From assembly GCA_026874595.1 (NCBI GenBank), contig CM049318.1:58746250-58810249 (forward strand): a stretch of 64,000 bases of DNA. Direction: 5' to 3'. Shown here piece by piece: positions 45,087 to 56,399 of the stretch. The position numbers and the translations under genes are program-made. Under the pieces are notes generated by a model. The model did no database searches, was not told where the DNA came from, and worked only from the letters and a program-made list of their open reading frames with translations. The first letter of the stretch is position 1; each line of letters begins with the position of its first letter. This DNA is from Sipunculus nudus. Taxonomy: Eukaryota > Annelida > Sipuncula > Golfingiida > Sipunculidae.

Positions 45087-45480
45087 CAGCCGTTTCTGAA
45101 GATATCTAAAACCAAAAGAAATCAGAAACCAATAAAAGGGTGTATGTTACGCTAAAAACATTAACGGTGATAACAAAATTAAAGTGGTAACCGTCATTAT
45201 ACGGGAAAATAGGAGCGAAGACTCATAAACAAACTAATTTTTAAAAAATTGAAAAGGCTGCATATGCGATGATTCGAAAGGGAAAGCGATTATGTTTGAT
45301 ATTTATTAATTAATAATAACAATAATAGTAATTATGATTATAATAATAACAAAGGCACCGTAAAGCGGAGCATCCCTCCTACGGGGCATAATAAGAATGG
45401 GTGTATTACACATTGTGAAAATGAGGAGGGCAGCTCTCTGGCCTTGATCTTTGCTCCTGTGACCTCAAGCTTAATGTGGA
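45087..45480. other. Intron flank upstream of the 1111-codon frame
   Basis: The acceptor of the exon lies at 45107-45106; the rest is AT-rich, including an ATAATAATAA stretch near 45310-45350, and leads into the satellite. Confidence 0.5.
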
Positions 45481-47740
45481 TTTTCAAGGCATGGGTGGGT
45501 GAGCCTTATGAGCAAGATAACAGGAGTAGGTCAAACAGTTTGGCCTAACATGGGTCCACAAGCCTTTTAAAGAAGTGGGCCCTGTGGCTGTGACCTTTTA
45601 CTACGTGTCCTGAAAATGAACAAAATTCTTCATCCGTGGATGGGTGAGCCATATGTGCAAGATGAAAGGTTTTGGTCAAACAATTTGGCTCTAAATGGGT
45701 CAACAAGCTTTTTCAAGAAGTGGACCCTTTGGCCGTGACCTTTGACCGTGTGACCTCAAATTCGGTAGGTTTTTCACCATGGTGGGTGAGCCATATTTGC
45801 ATGATGAAAGGTTTTGATCCAACGGATTGGATTTAGTTTGAATGAGTCCACAAGCTTTTTTAGGAAAGGGGCCCTTTGGCCGGGACATTTGACCCTATCA
45901 CCTAAAAATCGAGAGGGTTCACCTTTCATGGGTGTGTGATTAGTATTTGCAAGACGAAAGGTTTTGGTCCAACGGTTAAGCTTTTAATGGGTCAAAAAGC
46001 TTTTTCAAGAAGTTAGCCCAGTGGGCATGACCTTTTACCGTGTGACCTCTCATTCGGTAGGATCTTCATCCATAGTTGGGTGAGCCATCTTTGCATGATG
46101 AAATGTTTTGATCAAACGGTTTTGCTGTAAATTAGTTCACAAGCTTTTCAAAAAGATGACCAAGTTGCCATGACATTAGACCCTATGACCTCAAAATCTC
46201 GAGTGTTCTTCATCCATGGGTGGGTGTGCTATATTTGTGAGACGAAATGTTTTGATCAAACGGTTTTGCTTTAAATTGGTCCACAAGCTTTTTTTTTTCA
46301 AAAAGTGGACCCTGTGGGTTGACCTTTTACCGTTTGACCTAAAAATGGACAGGTTTTTCATCAATAGGTGGGTGAGCCATATTTGCATGATGAAAGTTTT
46401 GGTCCTAAGATTTGGCTTTAAATTTATCCACAAGCTGTTTCAAGAGGTTGGCCCTGCAGCCGTGGCCTTTGACCATTTCACCTCAAAATCGACAGGTTTA
46501 TACTCTACAGGTGGGTGAGCCTTATTTGCATGATGTAAACTTCTCCTCCTAAGGTTTGACTTCAAATGGGTTCACAAGTTTTTTCAAGAAGTGGACCTTC
46601 TGGACGTGATCTTTGACCATGTGCCCGCAAAGATCGGCAGGGTTTTTCAACCGCAGGTGGTTGAGCCAAATTTGCATGATGAAAGGTTTTGGTCAAACGG
46701 TTTGGCTTTTAATGGGTCCACAAACTTTTTCAAGAAGTTGGCCCTGTGTCCGTTACCTTTGACTCCTTGACCTCATAAATTTTGAGTGTATTCATCCATG
46801 AACGGGTGAGATATATTTGCATGATTAAATGTTTTGATCAAATGGTTTGGATTTTAATTGGTCCACAAGCTTTAAGAAAAGTAGACCCTGTGACCTGTAA
46901 ATAAAGAGGGTTCACCATTCATGAGTGAATGAGCAGTATTTGTAGGATGAAAGGTTTTGGTCCAACAGTTAAGCTTTTAATAAGTCATTAAAGCTTTTAA
47001 AAAGTCGGCCCTGTGGCCGTGCCCTTTGTCCCTGTGACCTCTAAAATTTTGAGTGTTCTTCATCCATTGGTTGGTGAGCCATATTTGCATGATGAAATGT
47101 TTTGATCAAACGGTTTTGCTGTAAATTGGTCAACAAGCTTTTCGAGAAGTGGGCCAAGTGGCCGTGACCTAAACCCTGTGACCTCAAAATTTCGAATGTT
47201 CTTCATCCATGGGTGAGTGAGCTATATCTGACAGACGAAATGTTTTAGATCAAACGGTTTTCCACTAAATTGGTCCACAAGCTTTTTCAAAAAGGGGACC
47301 CTGCGGCCGTGACCTTTGATCGTTCGACCTAAAAATCGATAGGTTTTTCATCAATAGGTGGGTGAGCCATATTTGCATGATGAAAAGTTTTGGTCATAAG
47401 GTTTGGTTTAAAATTGGTCTACAAGCTTTTTCAGGAGGTCGGCCCTGTGGCCGTGACCTTTCACTCCGTGACCTCAAAATCGATTTCTTCACCCATGGAC
47501 GGGTGATTCATATTTGCTAATGAAAAGTTTTGGTCACATGGTTTTGCTTTACATGGGTCGACAAGGTTTTTTTCCAAAAGTGGACCCTGTGGCCGTGACC
47601 TTTCACTCCGTGACCTCAAAATCGATAGTGTTCTTCACCCATGGACGGGTGAGTCATATTTGCTTTGGTCACATGGTTTTGCTTTACATGGGTCGACAAG
47701 GTTTTTTCCAAAAGTGGGCCCTGTGGCCCATTTCTTGAAA
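45480..47740 (+). repeat. ~145 bp satellite, forward block, ~15-16 monomers
   Basis: Monomers contain in order GGTGGGTGAGCCATATTTGC, ATGATGAAAGGTTTTGGTC, GGTCCACAAGCTTTTTCAAG, AGTGGGCCCTGTGGCCGTG and ACCTTTGACC...TGTGACCTC. Successive GGGTGAGCC landmarks are about 140-150 bases apart (45637, 45783, 46078, 46368, 46511). Non-coding; short frames across monomers are chance. Confidence 0.9.
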
Positions 47741-48575
47741 AACTTGTGGATTAATTTAGTGCAAAACCGTTTGATCAAAACACTTCATCATGCAAAGAGG
47801 TTCAAAGGTCACGGCCATAGAGCATATCTTCTTAATAAAGGTAGTGAACCATTAATGCCAACCCTTATGACCAAATCTTTTCATCATGCAAATATGGCTA
47901 AACAACCTATGGACGATAAACCTATCGATGTTAAGGCCAAACCGTCAGAGGTCACGGCTACAAGGTCCACTTCTTGAAAAAGCTTGTGGACCAATTTAAA
48001 GCAAAACGTTTAAAAAATATCGTCTTGAAAATATAGCTCACCAACCCTTTGTTGAAGAAGACTCCAGGTTTTCACATTTTAAGGTCACACTCTCAAAGGT
48101 CACGGCCACTGGGCCCACTTCTTGTAATAGTTTGTTAACCCATTTAAAGACAAACTTTATGTCCAATATTTTCATCATGCAAAAATGGATCACCCACCTT
48201 TGGATGGATAACATATCGAACTTGAGGTGAAACGGGAAAAGGTTACCGATCCAGGTCCCTCTTCTTGAAAAAGCATTTGGACCCATTTACAGCCAAACCG
48301 TTGGAACAATACCTTTCATCATGCAAATATGGCTCACCCACCCATGGATAAAGAACCCTATTGATTTTCAGGTCACGGGGTCAAAGATAAAAAGGCCACT
48401 GTGCCCACTTCTTGAAAAACTGTGTGGACCAATTTAATAGCCAAACGGTTTGACCAAACCTTTCAACAGGCAAATATGGCTCACCCAACCATGGATGAAG
48501 AACACTGTCGATTTTGAGGACACAAGGTCAAAGGCCACGGCCACATGGCCCACTTCCTGAAAAAGCATGTGGATG
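47741..48575 (-). repeat. ~145 bp satellite, reversed block
   Basis: The same monomer in the opposite orientation (CACTTCTTGAAAAAGCTTGT, CATCATGCAAATATGGCTCA, AAAGGTCACGGCCAC). The switch occurs inside a monomer near 47740. The block ends where the LINE begins. Confidence 0.88.
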
Positions 48576-51500
48576 TGTTTTTTGCTCGCTCGCCAGATAT
48601 TGATACAAAAGTGAGTTGTTTTAAATATTCAGAACTATCAGTATATAGAGTATAGTCACATTAAAGTGAACGGTGAAATATATGGTCATGGGGATTGAAA
48701 CCGAAGCCTGGAGGGCCAGAATTGGTTCGTTTCACCCGAGGTTAAAAAGCCCAAGGCGGAAGCCGGAGGCCATAGTTGTCAACGGTAACTATGGACGCTT
48801 TGTGGTTAAAACTTCACTGATTATCGCCCTACTCCTTGCACTGTCAGGCGATGTTCAGTTGAACCAAGGCACTTGATCAGGTAATCGCCCTTCAAATACT
48901 ACTGCCACAAATAAAGATAACCAGGGAAATATGTCAGACAGAATTTGAAATACGCAACAGCGCTTAAAGAGGGATGAAACGGGATCATTGAGTGTCGTGC
49001 CAGGTGACTTGACACAACACACAAGCCCCGTCTTTGCTTCACCCTCACAGTCTCAGGACATTTAAATATCATCGCAGACACCTAGACAACAGAGTCAGGC
49101 AGGAGCTGGACCAAAGGACAAAAGTGTTAGTCATAACTCTGCAACTGACACCAGTCTATCTGAACAGGTTAAATGCCTTTTAACACGTTGGGGGACTCTG
49201 GAATCACAACTAATAATTATAACAAAAAAGAGTTGACGGACTTGAAACAGAAAAAAAAACTATTCTGAAATCTAAATATGAACAGCTTGAAAATCAATCA
49301 AGAAGAGTAAACCTTTTTTTCATGGGATACTAGAATGTAAAGAGAAAGATTCATGGGAAAAGTCTGAGAACAAAATAAAGACTGTGATAGGAAAAAAGTG
49401 TGATACAGAACAGGATCTGGGCTTTGAGAGAGCTCAAAGATTGTCATGAAAAAAAGAAACAGGACAAACCTAGACCAGTTATTGTGAAATAAACAAAGTT
49501 CAAAGACAAAGAGAAGGTATTACAGCTAGCAAGGGAGAAACTTAAAGATGATGAAATCAGAGTGAGCAATGATTTCAGCCAGCAGGTCAGGGAGGCACGT
49601 CGTACTCTGATTCCACACATGTTGAAGGCTCGAAAGGAGTTCAGGGAATCTTATGTCTCCTTTGATAAATTACATTGATATTTGATATGTAAATAGACCA
49701 TTGTTTAAATAGGACAATACCAATAACAGTTTAATTTCTGTAGGTAAACATTCCGAGAATAGATAGGGATTAGGCCAGGGTCCAAGCATAATTTTTTTGT
49801 TCTGCGATACATATACTCAAAATGAAATCAAAAATCATATTCTATCTTGTGTTTCAGATGATGACCCAACTGAAATTCAACTAACCCAGAAAGAAAATTT
49901 GCCACTACATCCCATTAATATTTACACTGCACATGAAACTTATGATGAAGTAAGCACAAATTTAACTACTAACCTTACACTGTGAATAATTATGATCATC
50001 ATAATGACCTTAAATTTCATTTGACATCATGGAATGCGGGTGGTTTAAAATCAAAGCAGCATAATCCAGAGTTTTCAAAATTACTTACAAATTGTGACAT
50101 CTTTTGTATTATAGAAACATGGGCCGCTGATCCAGATGACTTTTAGTAAGATTAGTAGACTACTAATTTATTAGACTACTTTACAGATTTCTACTGTTTC
50201 GGTAAAGCCAGAAGTAATTTGAATAGGGGAGACGTTTTGGTTGGTATAAGAATACTTTACCAAATAAATATTGTTAATGTACATAAGTATACTGATATAA
50301 CTGCACTGGTACTGGAAGGTTCAGCATTCCACATGTCCAAAGATATTCTGCTGATAGGTGCATACATACCACCAGTGGGGTCACCTATCCATGAAAATAA
50401 AGATGAGCGCAATGGGATTATGATATTGGTAAATGTTATGATTGAACTTTTGTTAAAATATGCAGATTTGTATATAAAACTTATGGGGGATCTAATTGCT
50501 AGAATGGGTAATATGACTGATTTTATTGAAAGTGATTCACTTGATTTTATTGGCCTTACTGATGTATATCCAAAAGATGATTTTAATATGAAAAGAAATT
50601 TTAAGATTTAGATGGTGAATATACTTGCACTCAGGGCAGAGTGTAGTTGATTGAATAATCTTGAGCTCTGAATTATCCTCAATTATTTGAAAGTGTGTAT
50701 TCCTTTTCTGTACTACCTATGGATGTGTCAGATCATTATCCTTTAAAGTATAATATGAAGATGAAATCAGGATTTAAACAAAGGCATAAGAAAATTGATA
50801 TTTGCCATTGGATCAAATTTAGATTAAAATCAAAAGACTTAAATATTACTAAATGCACATTTGAACAATATGAATGTGTCAGTCTCATTCAAATTTAAAA
50901 AAATATTGCTGACATGGATGTAAATAAAGCAGTGTTACACTTTAAAATGTTAATTCATGAAGTTACCAAAGAGTAAGAAGCAATGACGAATCTAAAATAG
51001 TACAACCGAGTTGGTACATGGTGGGATGAGGAATGTTGCATAGCAAAAACAGTAAAGATGTCTGCTCTTACTATGTATAGAAAAACAGGGGAACCAAATG
51101 ATTTGACTGACTATAAAAGTAAAAACAAGCATTTAAAAGCTTGTGTTGTATAAAAAAAAGAAAATCATAATGATAACACCTTCAAGAAAACTTTGCAAAG
51201 TAAAAATATCAATGATATTTGGAAATATGTAAGAAATTATAAAAGACCTAAGAAAATATCCAACATAAAACAAAACCAGTGGTACTGCTATTTTTAGAAG
51301 ATCTTTTTAACAATTGTAAAAATGAGATTACTGGTGATATAAGGGTTAGCGTTAAAAAAATAAATAGAAATAAGATGAAAGATGGAAGAAGAGGGAAAAT
51401 ATTTTGAGCTCCCAAATTCAAGCAAACTGACATAAAAGATGCCGTTGATCAGAGGCAAAGAGGAATGTCACCTGGGCCAGAGTGAATATCTATAGACATA

Positions 51501-52560
51501 ATCAAAGACAGTCTGTTTTACTTACCACCTTTATCGGTTACATTATTGAATAGTATTTTTCAGTCAGGAATATTACCAAATGATTGGGGAAGAGCCATAA
51601 TATTACCATTACACAAAAAAGGTTCAGTAAATCAGCTGAAAAATTACAGGGTTATTTCTTTATTAAATGTTTTAGGGTAAAATATTTACTAAAGTCCTAA
51701 ACAACAGGTTAAATTAATATGTTAAAAGACAACATATGTTATCAGAGGCACAAGCAGGATTCAGAAAAGAATACAGCACAATAGATCATGCTTTTGTATT
51801 ATTAGCTTTGGTCCATAAATACTTATGCAAACGAAAGGGGAGGTTCTATTTTATATTTATTGATTTTAGCAAAGCTTTTGACTCTGTACAACATGATATA
51901 TTATGGTACACACTCCTTAAACCAAACATAAATGGTAAAATACTTCAAATGATCAGATGAATGTACTCCAAAATGCAATCTTGTATCATCACAGACAAAA
52001 GCATTACAAGTTATTTCAAATGTTAAATGGGTACAAGACAGGGCTGTATGGTCAGTCAATTACTTTTTTTTTCCAATTTATCGATGAACATCTAAAAAAT
52101 TAAATACTTTTGATTGTAAAGGAATTTTTATTGATAAAGATGTACCTAATATTATGACCTTGATGTTTGCCGATGACATTGTTAACCTTGGAGATACAGT
52201 TGGCAGACTCCAAAAGCAAATTAACCTTCTGCAAGATATTTGTAAAATAATATGGAATGAAAATTAATATGGACAAAACAAATATTATGGTATTCAGAAG
52301 AGAAATTAAATTAGGGGAAATGAAAAATGGTACTTGTACAACAAAAAAAGAGATGTAGTCTCTCATTATAAATAACTCGGAATTATTTTTACATCCCAAT
52401 TATCATGAACAAGAGCACATCAACAACAGACAAAGCAGGCTTATAGGGCTGTGAGTGTAATCAAGAACCTTAAGAAAAAGTTTGGAAATTTAACAGTTAT
52501 ACAACTTTTTAAAATTATTTCATAGCATGGTTGCCCCTATCTTGATGTATGGGTGTCAGA
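48576..52560 (+). mobile_element. LINE with ORF1, endonuclease and RT remnants, 3' end missing
   Basis: A non-LTR retrotransposon inserted in the reversed satellite. The 5' protein remnant (48673-48873) ends in a 2A-like peptide. ORF1 follows (about 49100-49670), with an L1-transposase-like core: DLGFERAQRLS, a reading with degraded RPVIVKF-type sequence, and SNDFSQQVREARRTLIPHML near 49563-49622. The endonuclease region (50020-50610) has SWNAGGLKSKQHNPEF, IIETW, GAYIPPVGSP and LMGDLIARMGN. The RT (51500-52400) has LPNDWGRAIILPLHKKGS, LSEAQAGFRKEYSTIDHAF, FIFIDFSKAFDSVQHDILW, GTRQGCM and MFADDIVNL. Many stops and frameshifts. It stops at HGCPYLDV-type sequence, without the C-terminal domain or 3' UTR. 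The RT block is closely related to the one at 9670. Confidence 0.85.
48841..48873 (+). other. Degenerate 2A-like peptide at the LINE N-terminal ORF end
   Basis: Reads LSGDVQLNQGT after a hydrophobic run (SLIIALLLA). Known 2A-like sequences in some CR1-type LINEs of marine invertebrates have SGDVxxNPGP; here the NPGP core is changed, so ribosome skipping is not expected. Confidence 0.55.
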
Positions 52561-54860
52561 TTTTAAAATTGGTTCAAAAGCTTTACCACTAAGCTCACTT
52601 CTTGAAAAGCTTTCGACCAATTTAAAGCAAACCTTTCGATCAAAACATTTCATTATGCAAATATAGCTCACCTACCAATTGATGAAGAACACTCAAAAGT
52701 TTAGAGGTTACAGGGTGAAAAGTCACGGCCACAGGATCCACTTCTCGAAAAAGCACGTGTACCCGTTTCCAGCTAAATCATTTGACAAAAACCATTCATC
52801 TTTCAAAAGTCACTCACATTGATTTTGCGGCAAAAGTCTCAAAGGTTAAGGCAACAGGGTATACTTCTTAAAAAAAGGTTGTGGACCAATTTTACGCCAA
52901 ACCTTATGACCAAATTATATCATCTTGCAAATTTAGTTCATCCGTCCATGGATGAAGAACACTATCGATTTTGAGGTCACAGGATCAAATGTCACGGCCA
53001 TAGGGCCCACTTCTTGAAAAAACATGTAGACCCACCAATTGATGAAGAACACTCAAAAGTAATGAGGTCACAGGGGACCAATTTTAAGCCAAACCGTTTC
53101 ACCAAAACATATCATCTTGCAAATATGACTCTTCCGTCTATGGATCAAGAACACCATCCATTTAAAGGTCACGGTGTTAAAGGTCACGGCCACAGGGCTC
53201 ATTTCTTGAAAGGTTCTTGGACCCATTTGAGACTAAACCATTTGACAAAAACCTTTCATTATGCAAATAAGGCTCACCCTTCTATGGATATAAACCTCAA
53301 AGGTCACGGCCACAGGGCCCATTTCTTGCAAAAGCGTGTAGACCCATTTAAAGACAATTTTTTTTTTCATGCAAATATGGCTCACCCGTCCATGAATGTA
53401 GATCATTATCGGTGTTGAATTCACGGAGTCAAAGGTCACGGCCACAGGGCCCACTTCTTGAAAAAAAAAAATTTCATGCAAATATGGCTCACCCGTCCAT
53501 GAATGTAGATCATTATCGGTGTTGAATTCACGGAGTCAAAGGTCACGGCCACAGGACCCATTTCTTGAAAAAGGATTGTGGGCCACTCATAAGCCAAACC
53601 GTCTGACCAAAATATTTTATCTTGGAAACATGGCTCACCCGTCCACGAATGAAGAAACATCGCATTTGAGGTCACGGCTTCAAAGGTCACGGTCACAGGG
53701 ACTACTTCTTGAAAAAGCTTGTTGACCATTTTTAAGCCAAACCGTTTGACCAAAACATATAATCTTGCAAATATGCTCTTCCGTTCAAGGATCAAGAACA
53801 CTTTCCCTTTGGAGGTCATGGGGTCAAAGGTCACGGACACAGGGCCAACTTCTTGAAGAAGCTCTTGGACCCATTTGAAGAAGAACCATTTGACCAAAAC
53901 CTTTCATCATAAAAATATGGCTCGACCAACCATGGATGAAGTACTATATTGAGTTTTAGTCCACGGAGTCTAGCGTCACGGCCACTGGGCCTACTTTCTG
54001 AAAAATATTGTGGACCCATTTTAAGCCATACCTTTTGACCAAATATTTCATGCAATTCTGGCTCACTCGTCCATGGATGTAGATCATTATCGACTTTTAG
54101 GTCACGGGGTCAAAAGTCACTGCCGCAGGGCTCATTTCTTGAAAAAACCTGTGCACCAATTTAAAGCAAAACAGTTTGATCAAAACATTTCATCTTGTAA
54201 ATATAGCTCATCCGCCTATTGATGAAGAACACTCGAGATTTTTAGGTGACAAGATCAAGACCCATTTAAAGCCAAACGGTTTGATCAAAACATTTCATCT
54301 CGCAAAAATAACTCACCCACCTATGGTTGAAAAATCCTATTGATTTTGATGTCAACCTCTTAAAGGTCAAGACCACAGGGTATACTTCTTGAAAAAGCTT
54401 GTGGACCAATTTTAAGCCAAACCGTCTGAACAAAACATATCATCTTGCAAATATGCGCTTCCGTTCAAGGATCAAGAACACTTTCCATTTTGAGGTTACG
54501 GCGTCAAAGGTCACAAACACAGGGCCAACTACTTGAAAAAGCCATTGGACCCATTTGAAGCCGAACCATTTGACCAAAACCTTTCATCATGGAAATATGT
54601 GTCAACCAACCATGGTTGAAGTACTCTATTGATTTTCTGTCGACGGGGTCTAGGGTCACGGCCCCCGGGCCTACTTTCTGAAAAATCTTGTGGACCCATT
54701 TAAAGCAAAACCATTTGAGGTCACAGTGTTCAAGGTCAAGAACACAGCGTATACTTCTTGAAAAAGCTTGTAGACCCACTTAAAGCCAAACCTTTTGACC
54801 AAAATTTTTCATAGAAATATGGCTCACCCGTCCATGGATGTAGATCATTATCGAATTTGT
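52560..54860 (-). repeat. ~145 bp satellite, reversed block right of the LINE
   Basis: Monomers in the same orientation as 47741-48575, with GGGTCAAAGGTCACGG and TTGAAAAAGCTTGTGGACC landmarks. It contains a recent ~94 bp duplication at about 53378-53556 whose two copies are nearly identical. Confidence 0.88.
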
Positions 54861-56285
54861 GGCCGTGACTTTTGACACTGTAACCTCTAAACTTTTGAGT
54901 GTTCTTTATCCACTGGTGCGTTAGCCATATTAGCAAGATCAAATGTTTTGGTTAGGCTTAAAATTAGTCCAAACGCTTTTCATGAAATGGGCTTAGCGGC
55001 CGTGACCTTTGACCCTGTGACCTCAAAATTTCGAGTGTTCTTCATCCATGGGTGGGTGAGTTATTTTTGCAAGATGATATGTTTTGGTCCAACCGTTTGA
55101 CTGTAATGGGTCCACGTGCTTTTTCAAGAAATGGGCCCTGTGGCCCGATCCTTAGAACGTTTGACTTCAAAATCGATTGGTTTTTATCCAAAGGTGGGTG
55201 AGCCATATTTGCGTAATGAAAGGTTTCGGTCATACGGTTTGGCTTTAAATAGGTCCACATGCTTTTTCAAGAAGTGGGTCCAGTGGCCCTGACCTTCGAC
55301 CCCGTGACCTGAAAATCAATAGAGTACTTCATCCATGGCTTCTATAGCCCTATTTACATGATGAAAGGTTTTGGTTAAATAGTTTGGCTTTAATTGGGTC
55401 CTAAAGCTTTTTCAAGAAGTGGGCCCTGTGTCCGTGACCTTTGATCCCGTGACCTCGGATTTCAAGAGTTTTCTTCATCCGTGGACGGAAGAGCCATGTT
55501 TGCAAGATGATATGTTTTGGTCAAACGTTTTTGCTTAAAATTGGTCCACAAGCTTTTCCCAAAGTATACCCTTTGGCCTTGACCTTTAACACTCTTTTAA
55601 CATTTAAAATTAATAGGGTTCTTCAACCATAGATGGGTCAGTTATTTGTGAAAGATATAAGGATTTGGTGAAACGGTTTTCCTGTCAATTGGTCCACATG
55701 CTTTTCCAAAAAGTGTACCCTGTGGCCGTGACTTTTGACACTGTAACGTCTAAACTTTTGAGCGTTCTTTATCCACTGGTGCGTGAGCCATATTAGCAAG
55801 ATCAAATGTTTTGGTCAAATGGTTAGGCTTTTAATTGGTCCAAATGCTTTTTCAAGAAGTGAGCTTAGCGGCCGTGACCTTTGACCCTGTGACCTCAAAA
55901 TCTCGAGTGTTTTTCATCCATGGGTGGGTGTGTTATTTTTGCAAGATGATACGTTTTGGTCCAATGGTTTGGTTGTAAAAAGGTCCACATGTTTTTTCAA
56001 GAAATGGGCCCTATGGTTTTTATCCATAGGTGGCTGAGACATATTTGCATAATAAAAACTTTTGGCCATAAGGGTTTCCTGTGAAAAGATCCACAAGCTT
56101 TTTAGGAAGTGGGCCCTTGGGCCGTGAACTTTGACCCCACGGACCTTAAAATCAAAAGTGTTTTTCATTCATCGGTGGGTAGCCATATTTCCAAGATGAA
56201 ACGTTTAGATAAAACGGTTTGGCTTTAAATGGGTACACAAGCTTTTTCAAGAATTTGACCCTGTGGCCGTAACCTGTAGACTAAT
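54861..56285 (+). repeat. ~145 bp satellite, forward block right of the LINE
   Basis: Orientation flips near 54860 (TTTGTGGCCGTGACTTTTG). About nine or ten forward monomers follow, including CGTGACCTTTGACCCTGTGA at 55001 and again at 55875. Confidence 0.88.
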
Positions 56286-56399
56286 TACGTCCTCAGATCA
56301 CAGGTCCGTGCGATCATATGTAATATATCTTTAAACCCCCATTGTCACCTGTTATTTTAAATAAGATGTGTAATGGAGCTCCGGGGGGGGGGGGGCTTC

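Noticed and set aside
46216-46518. Protein-coding frames in the 145 bp satellite (also at 53014-53418 and 53436-53897)
   Set aside because: Frames run across monomer borders, change frame between monomers and have no conserved product; they are chance reading frames in a repeat.
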